DNA of 64,000 nucleotides from an uncultured Cyclobacteriaceae bacterium (GTDB lineage Bacteria > Bacteroidota > Bacteroidia > Cytophagales > Cyclobacteriaceae), in NCBI GenBank assembly GCA_943788235.1, contig CALSPM010000005.1:434001-498000 (forward strand), written 5' to 3'. A model generated the notes under the pieces. It ran no database searches. It saw nothing but the letters and a program-made list of their open reading frames with translations, and was not told the origin of the DNA. Positions 1 through 9,388 of this stretch are shown here, one piece after another. Made by a program: the position numbers and the translations under genes. The first letter of the stretch is position 1, and the number at the start of each line of letters is the position of its first letter.

Positions 1-1
1 G

Positions 2-331
2 CTCAATACAGATCATAAACTAGGCCTCGTTTTGGAGCGAGAGCGTCACAACAGTGATTTCTATTATTTAGCATTTGAACACAATCGGGATTGGAATAAA
101 TACTGGGTCGATTATATGATAGGTATTCAAGGATATACCCAGGTCAAAGACCTTATGATCCAGGGCAGAATTACGCGTATTACCTCACTCAATTATCAGT
201 GGGTACATGAGCTAGAACCTGGAGACCCTTATGTCGGACCAGGGAATGACCGGATCAATTGGAACTTTAATTTGAGTGTGATTTATCATCTACCTACCAA
301 AAGACGGCAAATGAAAGAGAAAGGAGCTTAA
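2..331 (+). CDS. C-terminal part of an outer-membrane barrel protein, possibly Wzi-like (partial)
   Basis: The reading frame is open to the left edge, so only the last 109 codons are visible and the real start lies outside. The visible part alternates aromatic and polar residues as in outer-membrane beta strands (for example the stretch around FYYLAFEHNRDWNKYW), and a last strand, NWNFNLSVIYHL, is followed by a short basic tail. The pattern and the position beside a polysaccharide locus fit the capsule-assembly Wzi family, which holds or orders capsule at the cell surface. That family call is an inference from general resemblance; no diagnostic motif is visible in this fragment. Another porin-like family is possible. 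Confidence 0.45.
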   Translation, partial: LNTDHKLGLVLERERHNSDFYYLAFEHNRDWNKYWVDYMIGIQGYTQVKDLMIQGRITRITSLNYQWVHELEPGDPYVGPGNDRINWNFNLSVIYHLPTKRRQMKEKGA

Positions 332-669
332 GATCGTGCGGAAAGCGATACCTAATATATTACTGATGGGATCGATCCAGTCCCATGTATTTGTTAGAAG
401 ATTTTTTTGAGTTAAAGGAAGAAAGAATAGGTTTTATTTGAAAGGGGTTACAATAAGAGGACATTCATGGGGGACAAAAAGCACTAATGGCATATATTTG
501 ACAGAGATACTAAACATTACCTAAAAGTAGGGGACAAGAGTTGTTGAGTTCTTGCTTACATGAACGTTAGAAAAAGAAAAATTTCAATCATATTCATTGA
601 AGCTTATTAAGACCAAAAATCAATTCATGACTTCTATCATTTCAAAAGGGATCCGCAATCAACTAGAAA
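332..669. other. Intergenic region without a recognised gene
   Basis: This 338-base gap separates the barrel-protein tail from the flippase gene. Both strands are interrupted by stops and no protein-like frame was found. TATATTTG at 493-500 matches the Bacteroidota -7 element TAnnTTTG, but no TTTG lies at the usual distance upstream, so it is not called as a promoter. No clear terminator hairpin was found. Confidence 0.5.
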
Positions 670-1920
670 ATGAAGTGGAATAGATTGATTATCCAGAGCG
701 TGGGTTCCTTGGGTGTCCTGCAAATCACCAATTATTTGGTGCCTGTTTTAGTCATTCCACTGCTTTTGGCTCGTGTGGGACTTGAAAGCTATGGGATGAT
801 TGTTTTAGCGCAAGGCATCATGAATTTTGCAGTTGCCATTACTGATTTTGGCCTCAATTTGACAGGGACACGCTTGATCAGTCAGGCAAAAGGGAATCTC
901 AGTTTGGTGTGCACGTTGATCCAAAAAATCTTGGCCATTAAAACGTTTCTATTGTTATTGACGTTTATTGGATTGTGGTTGTTGATAAAAATAGTTTCGC
1001 CATGGCAGCCTTATGAATATCTAATATTGACTTCTTATTTTATTGTCATTGGCAACACTTTGATGCCCGTTTGGTATTTTCAAGGTATTCAAAAAATGAC
1101 ATGGTTGGCTTTGTTGAATTTCCTGAGTAAGGTGTTTTACGTTGGGGCCGTACTTTTTTTTATAGAATCGAGTGAGGATTTGCTGTGGGTGAATGTTTGT
1201 AATGGGTTGGGGTGGTGTATCGCTGCCTTTTTTGGATGGGTGGTATTGTTTATAAAAACGAAATTCCGCTTTGAAAAACAATCATTCAAAGTAATTTATG
1301 AATTTGCCCATCAAAATGTGCCAATTTTCCTCTCGGAAGGGGTGACTACGTTTTATAGAAATATCAGTGTGCTGATGGCAGGATTTTTTCTGAATGCACC
1401 ATTGATGGGAATTTACGTAATTATTGACCGAATCATGATGTTGATAGCTAATTCATACACCTTGGTATACCGGGCTATTTTTCCTATGTTATGCAATTTT
1501 GTGAAGGAATCAGATCGTATTTTGAGAGATTTTTTATATTCGATTTTTTCAAAGCTGTTGATCATGGTATTATTAGGAATGGCTGTCGTCATCTTTTTTG
1601 GGGGGGCACTTATTGAGATGCTTTCCGATGAAATTATCCTCACGGAGATAGGACCTTTTTTATGGATTTTACCCGTCTTTATTTTTTTACTTTTTTGCAA
1701 TCTTCCGATTAGCTTATTAATTATCGCCTTGGATATGAAAAAAAAGTATTTCACTTATCACTTGATAGGTCTGATCACAGTTTTAGGTTTACTCCCCCTT
1801 CTGATACCTTTTTTTGAAATTAATGGATTACTCTGCGGTATAGTTTTAGCAGAATTGGCGATGGTTATTTTTGGTGTAACCGTATTGTATAGAACCTATC
1901 GGATGTCCATCAATCCATAA
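670..1920 (+). CDS. wzx: Wzx-type polysaccharide flippase (MATE-like/MOP superfamily)
   Basis: This is a 416-residue, very hydrophobic protein with roughly 12 predicted membrane segments, the usual size and pattern of O-antigen and exopolysaccharide flippases. The first helix begins near residue 10 (SVGSLGVLQITNYLVPVLVI) and resembles the opening of Wzx proteins. Such proteins move undecaprenyl-linked repeat units across the inner membrane before polymerisation by Wzy. It fits the Wzy-dependent set on the opposite strand (polymerase at 5917-7323, Wzz-like at 8315-9388, Wza-like at 9389-11998). It is the only complete polysaccharide gene here on the plus strand, and its 3' end overlaps the convergent glycosyltransferase gene by 25 bases. 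Family confidence is good; the exact substrate is unknown. Confidence 0.8.
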   Translation: MKWNRLIIQSVGSLGVLQITNYLVPVLVIPLLLARVGLESYGMIVLAQGIMNFAVAITDFGLNLTGTRLISQAKGNLSLVCTLIQKILAIKTFLLLLTFIGLWLLIKIVSPWQPYEYLILTSYFIVIGNTLMPVWYFQGIQKMTWLALLNFLSKVFYVGAVLFFIESSEDLLWVNVCNGLGWCIAAFFGWVVLFIKTKFRFEKQSFKVIYEFAHQNVPIFLSEGVTTFYRNISVLMAGFFLNAPLMGIYVIIDRIMMLIANSYTLVYRAIFPMLCNFVKESDRILRDFLYSIFSKLLIMVLLGMAVVIFFGGALIEMLSDEIILTEIGPFLWILPVFIFLLFCNLPISLLIIALDMKKKYFTYHLIGLITVLGLLPLLIPFFEINGLLCGIVLAELAMVIFGVTVLYRTYRMSINP

Positions 1921-3023
1921 ATAGCATCTATATATTGATCGCAGACATGATCCCAAGTATATTTTTTCGAAATACCTGACCTTGCATGATTTTTTAAGTC
2001 CGTGACTCTTTTTGGATGAAGATCAAAGGCCTTGATTTTTTCGCTAATGGAATCAATGGATTTATTAAAAAAATCACCAAAGTTACCACTTGATAACATC
2101 TCATCATTGAAAGGAGTTTTCAAGGCAAGAATGGCACAGCCATAGGCCATGGCCTTTAGCATGGTAGGGTTCGTGCCTCCGAATTCATGTCCATGGAGGT
2201 AGGCATAACAATGGTGATAGAGTTCTGCTAGGGTGTCAGACTCTTTTACATAGCCGGTCATGATGACCTGATCCGAAGTTTGTGATTGAGCTTTTATTTT
2301 TTTTGCATAGGCATCTTGAAAAGGAACGTCACCCACGATCACAAGTTTCTTTTCTGAAGAACTTTGCAAAAACCCATCTAAAATAATATCGGAATTATTA
2401 TCCGGAATAAGCCTACCTACAATCAAATAATAGCTATTGGGTTGTAGATCCCATTTCTTAATCAATTCGGAGTTCTGTGAGTATCTCGGTTCGGCTCCGT
2501 AAGCAATGACGCTGGATTGAGTTTGAAATTCTTTTTTATATACCCGTTGCATCTCTACGGAATCGTTGATGATTATGTCAAAAAAACGGGTGGCTTGTTT
2601 AGAAGACCAATAAAAATATTTCGACCCCAAACCTTGCCATTTGGGTCTCATCCATTCTAGGCCATCCACATTGATCATGGTTTTTTTTCTAAACAACCTG
2701 GTCAATAAACCAAAGGGCCCGTTGGCTGAGTTGACGGCAATTACGACATCATAAGGTTGCCAGCAAGCATGCAAGAATGCAAAAAGGGAATGGCTCAATT
2801 GACTGAGTACTTTAGTTTCAATGGCCGGAAGGTAGATCAGATGGATCCCTTTGATTTGCTTGGGCCGGTGTTCAAAAAGATTCCTATGACAATAAATAGT
2901 GACCTTGATACCTTTTTCAACTAGGCGTTCGGAGAGTTCTTTGGCAAAAGTTTCGTAACCACTGTACACGTAGGGATAGCCTCGCGTACCAATGAGGGCG
3001 ATACTTGGACGTCTAGTCTCCAT
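1896..3023 (-). CDS. Glycosyltransferase with DUF1972 N-terminus (GT4-type, rhamnosyltransferase-like)
   Basis: The 375-residue protein starts with a Rossmann strand and the run IALIGTRGYPYVYSGYETF, typical of the DUF1972 domain found in Cps2T/WchF-like rhamnosyltransferases. The C-terminal half (about 190-350) is a GT-B nucleotide-sugar domain, with VGRLIPDNNSD near 200 and HEFGGTNPTMLKAMAYG near 280. The enzyme should act at the cytoplasmic face of the inner membrane, adding a sugar to the lipid-linked repeat unit. dTDP-rhamnose is a plausible donor because rfbABC lie in the same run, but that is inference. It is the last gene of the minus-strand run and overlaps the upstream glycosyltransferase by 11 bases, so translation is probably coupled. 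Confidence 0.85.
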   Translation of the reverse strand: METRRPSIALIGTRGYPYVYSGYETFAKELSERLVEKGIKVTIYCHRNLFEHRPKQIKGIHLIYLPAIETKVLSQLSHSLFAFLHACWQPYDVVIAVNSANGPFGLLTRLFRKKTMINVDGLEWMRPKWQGLGSKYFYWSSKQATRFFDIIINDSVEMQRVYKKEFQTQSSVIAYGAEPRYSQNSELIKKWDLQPNSYYLIVGRLIPDNNSDIILDGFLQSSSEKKLVIVGDVPFQDAYAKKIKAQSQTSDQVIMTGYVKESDTLAELYHHCYAYLHGHEFGGTNPTMLKAMAYGCAILALKTPFNDEMLSSGNFGDFFNKSIDSISEKIKAFDLHPKRVTDLKNHARSGISKKYTWDHVCDQYIDAIYGLMDIR

Positions 3024-4155
3024 AGATTGCGGTCAGGAGTTGCAAGATATTTTTCTCAAAGGAGGCCAGTGAAAAGTTGGTACTCACTTTTTGTTGAGCC
3101 ACTTGTCCCATAGTCCTACGTATTTTTTCATCAGACAAGTAGGGGAAAATTATTTTGGCAGCCTCTTGGGCATTGCCTAGAGGGATATGGATGCCTGAAA
3201 CTTGATGTTCAATCATTTCTAAGGCGCCGCCTTGTGCCGTAGCAATGACCGTTTTCTGACAAGACATTGCTTCTAATATAACGGTAGGAAAAGGATCGGG
3301 TGCCGTGGAGGGAAGTATAAAGAGATCTATTGTATTAAGAATGGCCATGATATCTTCTCGATAACCTAGATTGATAAAATGGCTTTTGAGTCCAAGGGTA
3401 TCTATTTTAGCATTCAATTCATCATGAAGGTATTCATTTCCAGGATAGGCATCGCCCACCATGATAAAAGTAATTGATGATTTTTTTTGCAGCAACGCTT
3501 CGGCAAGGTCTATAAAATAGCTTTGACCTTTCCATGGATGCACCCTGGCAATCATTCCAATGATTAGATGGTTTGGATGGAGAGATAATTCTTTAGATAA
3601 ATTTTGATCCGAGGATAAAGATGAATAATCTAATCCATTATAAATGACAGAAATTTTATGTTGTGGGATGAATATGGATAGGTGGTCTTTGACCGCACGA
3701 GATACCGCTATGACATGATCGGTATTTCTTGCGATCATCTTATGAATTAAATAAACAAACCAACGGGGAGATTGTATGATTTCATGTATGTGAAATATAT
3801 GTTTGAGCCGGCATTTTCTGGCCACCCATCCACCTACAATAACAGCTGCCGTATTGGAGTAGATCAAATCAATATTTTCTTGAACACATAATTGAGTCAA
3901 TTGATTTTTTGCCATCCGAAGCGTCCTAAACCTATTGATTAGGCCTTTGAAATTAAAGTATTTTCTTCTGATGATGCCTAGTTTAATAAAGCGCACCTCA
4001 ATGTATTCTTTTTTTAATGCTTGGCTTAATAATCCATCTTCAGACAGCACTACGAGAGGTTTATGGCCATTTTTTTTAAGTATCTGCAGGGTGATCAGCA
4101 AAATTTTACTGGCACCGTACATGTCAGAGGAGCTATGTAAAAAAAGGATGCGCAA
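3013..4155 (-). CDS. GT4 family glycosyltransferase
   Basis: A 380-residue GT-B protein. The N-terminal domain opens with RILFLHSSSDMYGASKILL, a short strand and glycine-containing loop. The C-terminal domain contains IGMIARVHPWKGQ near 195 and the GT4 motif FPTVILEAMSCQKTVIAT near 285, whose glutamates contact the donor. It probably adds one sugar of the repeat unit in the cytoplasm. The start codon is TTG and follows the TAA of the upstream acyltransferase directly (TAATTG). No upstream start is possible in frame, and the next ATG (residue 12) would delete the first strand, so TTG is preferred. The donor sugar cannot be told from sequence. Confidence 0.85.
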   Translation of the reverse strand: MRILFLHSSSDMYGASKILLITLQILKKNGHKPLVVLSEDGLLSQALKKEYIEVRFIKLGIIRRKYFNFKGLINRFRTLRMAKNQLTQLCVQENIDLIYSNTAAVIVGGWVARKCRLKHIFHIHEIIQSPRWFVYLIHKMIARNTDHVIAVSRAVKDHLSIFIPQHKISVIYNGLDYSSLSSDQNLSKELSLHPNHLIIGMIARVHPWKGQSYFIDLAEALLQKKSSITFIMVGDAYPGNEYLHDELNAKIDTLGLKSHFINLGYREDIMAILNTIDLFILPSTAPDPFPTVILEAMSCQKTVIATAQGGALEMIEHQVSGIHIPLGNAQEAAKIIFPYLSDEKIRRTMGQVAQQKVSTNFSLASFEKNILQLLTAIYGD

Positions 4156-4818
4156 TTACGTTCGTGTTTTTAATTTTTTTGCGGGATTACTTCCCATGAC
4201 CGAGTAGGGTGCAACGTCTTTAGTTACCACACTGCCTGCGGCGATTACAGATCCTTTTCCTATGCGTACCCCGGAAAGGATGATGCAGTTTGCGGCAATC
4301 CAGCAGTCGTCTTCGATAATTATAGGAGCTATGGCTACGCCCTGATCTTTCATGGGGACATCGATTGAATCAAAATTATGATTTTCAGCGAATAAACTCA
4401 CTCTGGGGGCCATCATCACGTTATTACCAATTTCTATATATCCTGAACATCCAATATAACTGTATGGCCCTATATTCGAGTTATTACCTATTTTTAGGCC
4501 CATTCCAACGGCGCCACCATATAGGTTACTAGGCCGAATGGTAGCATAACTTCCGATGGTAACTTTTTCACCCAATTGCATGCCTTCAGAGCTGATACAA
4601 TTAATTTCAGCACCTCTTTCTATAATGAAGTTTTTACCCACAGATAATTTGTATCCGGAAATAATTTTGACCGATGGACCTATCAAAACAAGCCCCTTAC
4701 TTGAGCCCCAAAATAAACGGAAAAATAGGCCCCTAATAAACCAAATCAATAATGTAAATAGAGAAGATAGGGTATTCCGCGTCCCCCAACCAGCTTTATA
4801 TTTATCACCGAGTATCAT
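4156..4818 (-). CDS. Hexapeptide-repeat acyltransferase (WcaF/LbH-type)
   Basis: The 220-residue protein carries left-handed beta-helix hexapeptide repeats from about 60 to 210, for example IGKGSVIAAGSVVTKDVAPY near the end. FAENHNFD near 140 contains the histidine expected for catalysis in this acyltransferase family, and the ending SVMGSNPAKKLK is typical of sugar O-acetyltransferases. A hydrophobic stretch near 18-35 may peripherally anchor it. It probably acetylates a sugar of the repeat unit using acetyl-CoA. It sits 5 bases after the upstream glycosyltransferase and abuts the next gene with no gap, so it is part of the same transcript. N-acetylation or another acyl donor cannot be excluded. 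Confidence 0.8.
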   Translation of the reverse strand: MILGDKYKAGWGTRNTLSSLFTLLIWFIRGLFFRLFWGSSKGLVLIGPSVKIISGYKLSVGKNFIIERGAEINCISSEGMQLGEKVTIGSYATIRPSNLYGGAVGMGLKIGNNSNIGPYSYIGCSGYIEIGNNVMMAPRVSLFAENHNFDSIDVPMKDQGVAIAPIIIEDDCWIAANCIILSGVRIGKGSVIAAGSVVTKDVAPYSVMGSNPAKKLKTRT

Positions 4819-4823
4819 TAATC

Positions 4824-5936
4824 CTAAGCAATGTAATTTTCAATTCCTTCAAGAAAATTCTTTTTGGAAAATTCTTTCAATCGCAATTTACCATTCTTTA
4901 TGAGCTCATTTCTAAGATTGGATGAGTTTATCAGTTTTTTCATTGCTTTGGACCAAGCGTGAGGGTCTAAAGACTGGGCAGAAAGACCCCCAGTACCTGC
5001 GATCTCATTGGTAGCTTCATTCTCCGACAAGATGACTGGTAAGCCATAAGAAAAGGCTTCAAGTATAGGAATACCAAAACCCTCATGAACAGAGGGGAAG
5101 GCATAGGCCCAGGCATTTTCATAAAACCATTTGAGCTGATTCGCTGAAGCGTATCCCGTAAAGAGAACATGCTCGTTTAGATTCAGTTGACGAACCAAAA
5201 TTTTAAGCGTTTGATAATCATCCAAATCCTTTGCGGGTCCTTTTTGACCTACTAAGACCAGTTTGTAGTCAGGGAATTCTTTCAAAAAAAGAGCAAACCC
5301 TTTAATCAAAACAGCCAGATTTTTACGCTTTTCAAGTACACCTACGTGTAAAAAGTAGGATTGATGGACTAATTTTTCATAAGGTTCTGCAACGGCTGCT
5401 ACATTAAGTTGAGGGGCACTTTGATAAATGGTTTGAATCAATCTAGGCTTCAATAAGGAGGTGATTTTTTTTTCTGTGGTTCGAGAAGCAGTGACTATTC
5501 TACTGTCGCCATGGAGACCATGTAAGACATTCCATTTAAAGTACTTTAACCACCATTTATTGTAATTTTGTGGCGTTTCCCAAAAAAAGGCATCGTGAAA
5601 AACGATGATTTTGGAGCAAGAAAGTTTCCAAAGAGGGGCATGAAAATCAGGAAAAATAACAGTTTTAGGTTGGTGTTTAAAAACTAAAATAGGTATAATA
5701 ATTTGCTTCCATATCAGCGTATACAGATGGAATAATAGGTGTCTCCATTTGCTATGCTGTTTAAAAAAATCATTTTTTGAAATACAATTTAAGCTGGGAT
5801 AAATCAAATACTCATATTTATTGGATTGACGTGTAGCAGCTAAGAGCTCTTGGATATACGTCCTGATACCTGTATTGGCCATCAATAAATATTGAATATC
5901 GAGGATGACTTTTTCTTTAGCCATAAGGTAAAGCAT
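4824..5936 (-). CDS. GT4 family glycosyltransferase (mannosyltransferase-like)
   Basis: A 370-residue GT-B glycosyltransferase. The donor domain holds VGVLEKRKNLAVLIKGF near 200 and EGFGIPILEAFSYGLPVI near 285, a canonical GT4 E-x7-E region. KIIVFHDAFFWETPQ near 110 resembles the acceptor-domain loop of WbaZ/MtfB-like mannosyltransferases. Two ATG codons are possible: residue 1, overlapping the polymerase gene by 20 bases, and residue 5 (MAKEK), overlapping by 8. Either keeps the domain intact. It is expected to extend the repeat unit in the cytoplasm. The donor sugar is not deducible. Confidence 0.85.
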   Translation of the reverse strand: MLYLMAKEKVILDIQYLLMANTGIRTYIQELLAATRQSNKYEYLIYPSLNCISKNDFFKQHSKWRHLLFHLYTLIWKQIIIPILVFKHQPKTVIFPDFHAPLWKLSCSKIIVFHDAFFWETPQNYNKWWLKYFKWNVLHGLHGDSRIVTASRTTEKKITSLLKPRLIQTIYQSAPQLNVAAVAEPYEKLVHQSYFLHVGVLEKRKNLAVLIKGFALFLKEFPDYKLVLVGQKGPAKDLDDYQTLKILVRQLNLNEHVLFTGYASANQLKWFYENAWAYAFPSVHEGFGIPILEAFSYGLPVILSENEATNEIAGTGGLSAQSLDPHAWSKAMKKLINSSNLRNELIKNGKLRLKEFSKKNFLEGIENYIA

Positions 5937-7323
5937 TAGGTGAAATGATCTGGCTATTTTTAATTTTCACACTTTGACCCACCATCCACCAGCTGATTAA
6001 GGATACGAACAGATAGAGTTCTACATTTGCTGTGAATAAAGGCAGGAGCAAGGCGAATTTTGTGGTACCAGCTACAAATGAAATGATTTGGTCATTGGGG
6101 GTGCATGCTTTTCGATAGGCTTGAATACTAGTTTTTATTGCAAGATACAAGAGACTGATGTAAAGTAGGACTCCTAAAACACCCATTTGAACCCCAAAAA
6201 TGAGAAATTGATTTTCTCCTCCTACCCTATTTTCATTGTCGACGCCATTCCCATTACCACTCATGGCCAGACCGATTCCCTCTGGAAATTCAATTATACT
6301 TTCGAGGCCCTCAAACCATTCAATAAGGTGACCTAAACTCGAAGCATTTTCAAAAGTCAACGTATCCAAAACAAAAAAATATAAATCCTCTGAGGCAAAA
6401 TACATTATATAAATAACGGAAGAAAACATGAAAAAGACACCCGACCTAAGCAATCGGTAGTATTTGAATATAAAAGCAATAAAGATTAATTCTACAATAA
6501 AAGCGGCCAGAGAGGCCCGTGAGTAAGCGAAAAAGAGTGATCCAACGATAGCCGTCATGAGGCCTGCGTAAAGTATTTGATTTGTTCTATGTGGGGTTTT
6601 AATAAAAAAAATGAACGCTATGGGAAAAGCGAGAAGGGAGGCGCTGGCAAGCTCTAAAGGATTAGCAAAAAATGCGCCAAATCTTTTTACGCCAGATTGG
6701 GTTTCAAAGGTCCATGATAGTCCATAATTTCCAGTAGGCTCAACGTCGTTTATGGCATTTTGAAAGTTACCATAATTGACAAGTGTATGCAAATGAACTC
6801 CACTAGCGAATTCTGCTAAATTGATGCAAAAAGCACCAAAAGCGATGCCCAGAATGAGCTTAAGGGTTAGTTGTGTTTGGTGGTTATTCAAGGTCATGTT
6901 TCTCCCTAAAAAATAAACGAGACCCATGAGTAGAATATTCTTGAAATAGGCGGCCTTGGCCAAAAAGGTACCTTCTCCTATCGGCAATACCAGAAAAATA
7001 AAGGCCAAAAAAATAAAAGCGCCAAATACGAGGTCTATTTTGTTAAATGAGAATTTTTTCCTATTGAGATCCGATTGATAAAAGACGAAGACTGCGAGAG
7101 CAATAAATATCACAAATTCTTTGAGATATTGAACGATAAATACCCCTATAGGGCTTTTGGTTTGTTGAAAAACGAAGCTTTGCAGCGTGATGTACATGGG
7201 TAAATACAGAATAAAGAAGAGAAGAAAGTACCATTCTTTTCCTGTTTTTATCAAAAGAAAGATAAGGTATCCTGTACCTAAAAGGAGGGTGAGGGTAATC
7301 AATATGAAAATGAAGATTGACAT
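5917..7323 (-). CDS. Wzy-like O-antigen/exopolysaccharide polymerase (multi-pass membrane protein)
   Basis: A 468-residue integral membrane protein with about 11-12 hydrophobic segments and a larger non-membrane loop before the last few helices (near 330-385, containing FENASSLGHLIEWFEGLE). This is the layout of O-antigen ligase/polymerase (Wzy_C, WaaL) proteins. The motif FFAYSRASLAAFIVELI near 265 resembles the conserved S-R-x-(S/A) turn of the family. It would polymerise lipid-linked repeat units on the periplasmic side. The setting, with glycosyltransferases on both sides and Wzz/Wza-like genes upstream in the run, supports polymerase over ligase, but sequence alone does not separate the two. 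Confidence 0.75.
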   Translation of the reverse strand: MSIFIFILITLTLLLGTGYLIFLLIKTGKEWYFLLFFILYLPMYITLQSFVFQQTKSPIGVFIVQYLKEFVIFIALAVFVFYQSDLNRKKFSFNKIDLVFGAFIFLAFIFLVLPIGEGTFLAKAAYFKNILLMGLVYFLGRNMTLNNHQTQLTLKLILGIAFGAFCINLAEFASGVHLHTLVNYGNFQNAINDVEPTGNYGLSWTFETQSGVKRFGAFFANPLELASASLLAFPIAFIFFIKTPHRTNQILYAGLMTAIVGSLFFAYSRASLAAFIVELIFIAFIFKYYRLLRSGVFFMFSSVIYIMYFASEDLYFFVLDTLTFENASSLGHLIEWFEGLESIIEFPEGIGLAMSGNGNGVDNENRVGGENQFLIFGVQMGVLGVLLYISLLYLAIKTSIQAYRKACTPNDQIISFVAGTTKFALLLPLFTANVELYLFVSLISWWMVGQSVKIKNSQIISPNALPYG

Positions 7324-7407
7324 AGTTTCTTAGGCGCTCATGACCATTCTTTGAATGTTTGGGCAAAGAGGTATCATATCAAGGTAGTAGATCAGCATAA
7401 ATAAGTG

Positions 7408-8307
7408 TCATAATTGAGTTAAATATCCCTCTAAAAAACCTTTCCAAGATATTCTCAATTTTTCTTTTCTTCCTCTTACTAGGAAATATACACTAAAACT
7501 GAGTATTTTTAATAAAAGAAAAGTATGGGTATTTATGGCATGAAAGCCTTTAGTATGTAATCGGGCTAGAAAAATTTGATTTCTCATGTTTAAGAAATGG
7601 ACAAATGGAGACAAGAAGCCCTCCGCGGTTTTATCTTTATTTTTACTACTGGCACTTACTTTATGGTATATAGGAATACTTGGATCATAAGCCAGATGAT
7701 AGCCTAATTTCCGGATTCTTAAAGACCAATCTACATCTTCGTAATAAGCAAAAAATTGGTCATTCAAGAGGCCTACTTCAGGTATGATTTTTGCTTTTAT
7801 AAGTATGCAACACCCGGTGATCCAATCGACATACTTAGATTTATTATATTTTTCAGAGTCAAATTTATTGTATCCAATGGTTCTTGTGGACGCATTCAAT
7901 GGATAATAAATACCTCCTGCATTCCATATCTTATAAGGATATTCATGGAACATTATTTTTGGCTGTACCGCGGCAATTTCAGGGCTGGAATGGAGGGTAA
8001 TCAAAAGGGGATCTATAAAATTTTTGGGAACCGTAGTGTCATTATTTAACAACATGATATACTCTGCTCCTAAAGTCAATCCATGCTTAATTCCAATGTT
8101 GTTGGCTCCTGTGAAGCCCAGATTTGTTTTTTGAGGTAATACGGTGATCTGCGGGAAGCTTTCTTTTAATTTTGCAATGGGGGTTTCTTGACTTTCATTA
8201 TCTACGACAATGATGCTAAAGGAGGCGTGAATTGATTGGTATAAGGAATGTAGGCAATCTTTCGTGTCGTCATAATTTTTCCAATTAACTAAAATAATGG
8301 CAACCAT
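7408..8307 (-). CDS. GT2 family glycosyltransferase (rhamnosyltransferase-like)
   Basis: The 299-residue protein has a GT-A fold start, AIILVNWKNYDDTKDCLHSL, the nucleotide-binding stretch IIVVDNESQE near 35, MLLNNDT near 85 (the D-x-D equivalent), WITGCCILIK near 160 and FAYYEDVDWSLRIRKLGY near 185. These are standard for the GT2 WcaA/rhamnosyltransferase group. The C-terminus has a hydrophobic stretch (LLLKILSFSVYFLV) that may bind the membrane. It lies 7 bases after the Wzz-like gene, with an 84-base gap to the polymerase gene downstream. It probably transfers rhamnose or another deoxysugar, an inference from the nearby rfb genes. Confidence 0.85.
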   Translation of the reverse strand: MVAIILVNWKNYDDTKDCLHSLYQSIHASFSIIVVDNESQETPIAKLKESFPQITVLPQKTNLGFTGANNIGIKHGLTLGAEYIMLLNNDTTVPKNFIDPLLITLHSSPEIAAVQPKIMFHEYPYKIWNAGGIYYPLNASTRTIGYNKFDSEKYNKSKYVDWITGCCILIKAKIIPEVGLLNDQFFAYYEDVDWSLRIRKLGYHLAYDPSIPIYHKVSASSKNKDKTAEGFLSPFVHFLNMRNQIFLARLHTKGFHAINTHTFLLLKILSFSVYFLVRGRKEKLRISWKGFLEGYLTQL

Positions 8308-8314
8308 GTGAGGA

Positions 8315-9388
8315 TTAACGAGAAGTTAGCATCAATTTTTTCCAAACGTATTTAAAGATAAAAAAAAGTAAATTAAAAAGTCCTCCAATTAAGCCACTTA
8401 TGGCGATCAATTTCAGCGGTTTGTCTTTATCAATGGAAAGAGGCTTGATGGGTTCATCTATGATTTGGATTAGGGGCTTTTTGTTTCTGTGTGTGATTTT
8501 GGCCATTTCTAAATTTTTAACTATTTCTTCATATACTGCGGCAGCTGCTTCGATGTCAATTTGCAGCTTTTGGAAAGGAACTTGATTGGTGTAATACAGG
8601 GGATTGGGGTTGGGTTGAAGTTCGGATATTTTTGCCAATTGATTGAGTGAACGGTCTAGAACAATACGCGTACTATCGGCTTGAATTTTCAATATTCTTA
8701 GATTTTCACCTGTTTTCTTTGTACTGGTTCTTTCATAAAAGTTATTTACAATTTCCACTAAAACAGTATTGAATTTTTCAGTAAAAAGAGCGTCATTATC
8801 CTCCACTTTTACACTTAAAATCATAAGTTTTCTATAGGGCTTGGCAATGATCAATTGTTCCTTTTTGAAATCATCGATGACTTCCATCAAGAGACTGTCA
8901 TGTTTCACGCCCATATCAGCTACGGGGATTTCAAAACTGAAATTTTCTAGTTCTGCATCACGATGCCATCGCTTGAGTAATTTTTTTCCCTTGGCATATC
9001 GGGTGATCAAACGCTCGCTATTTTCATCATCAAGGCGTGATAAAAAGGCCAATTTTAACATTTTATAGGACTTATAGAGCTCTACAATATGATCGGTATC
9101 AAATAATTGACTGTCATCAGAAATGCTGTTTAAATTAATACCTACTACGGAAGCCAAGGATCCCAATTGAGACATATTACCTTCTCCCACCTCAATGATA
9201 AACGTTGTTTCAGCAGTGTGGATAGTGTCTCTAAAAACTTCGTAGGAGATTCTTAAACCAGCTATGATCAAAGTGCCTAATACCATCTTTTTCCAATGAA
9301 GAAGGAGATAGTGAATTAAACCCTGAACCTTTTCAATGAAATCACGAAAGGAGATGCGTTCTTCGTCTATGTATTTAGGGTCATTCAA
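8315..9388 (-). CDS. Wzz-type polysaccharide chain-length determinant / co-polymerase
   Basis: The 357-residue protein has two terminal membrane helices (about 30-50 and 325-347) around a periplasmic domain with coiled-coil-like stretches, the layout of Wzz/PCP proteins. A proline-containing segment (EPIKPLSIDKDKPLK) precedes the second helix, as is usual in the family. No tyrosine-kinase domain is fused, so this is a kinase-less PCP. It is expected to set chain length with the Wzy-like polymerase and contact the Wza-like exporter encoded just before it. The start is TTG, directly after the TAA of that gene (TAATTG). The next in-frame ATG (residue 35) would destroy the first helix, so TTG is preferred. 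Confidence 0.8.
   Translation of the reverse strand: MNDPKYIDEERISFRDFIEKVQGLIHYLLLHWKKMVLGTLIIAGLRISYEVFRDTIHTAETTFIIEVGEGNMSQLGSLASVVGINLNSISDDSQLFDTDHIVELYKSYKMLKLAFLSRLDDENSERLITRYAKGKKLLKRWHRDAELENFSFEIPVADMGVKHDSLLMEVIDDFKKEQLIIAKPYRKLMILSVKVEDNDALFTEKFNTVLVEIVNNFYERTSTKKTGENLRILKIQADSTRIVLDRSLNQLAKISELQPNPNPLYYTNQVPFQKLQIDIEAAAAVYEEIVKNLEMAKITHRNKKPLIQIIDEPIKPLSIDKDKPLKLIAISGLIGGLFNLLFFIFKYVWKKLMLTSR

Noticed and set aside
493-500. TATATTTG as a promoter of the flippase gene
   Set aside because: There is no TTTG at 19-22 bases upstream and it lies 170 bases before the ATG; a single 8-base match is expected by chance in AT-rich DNA.
1021-1754. Minus-strand open frames of 86 and 113 residues inside the flippase gene
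   Set aside because: They are composition shadows of a hydrophobic gene, lacking protein-like structure and conserved motifs.
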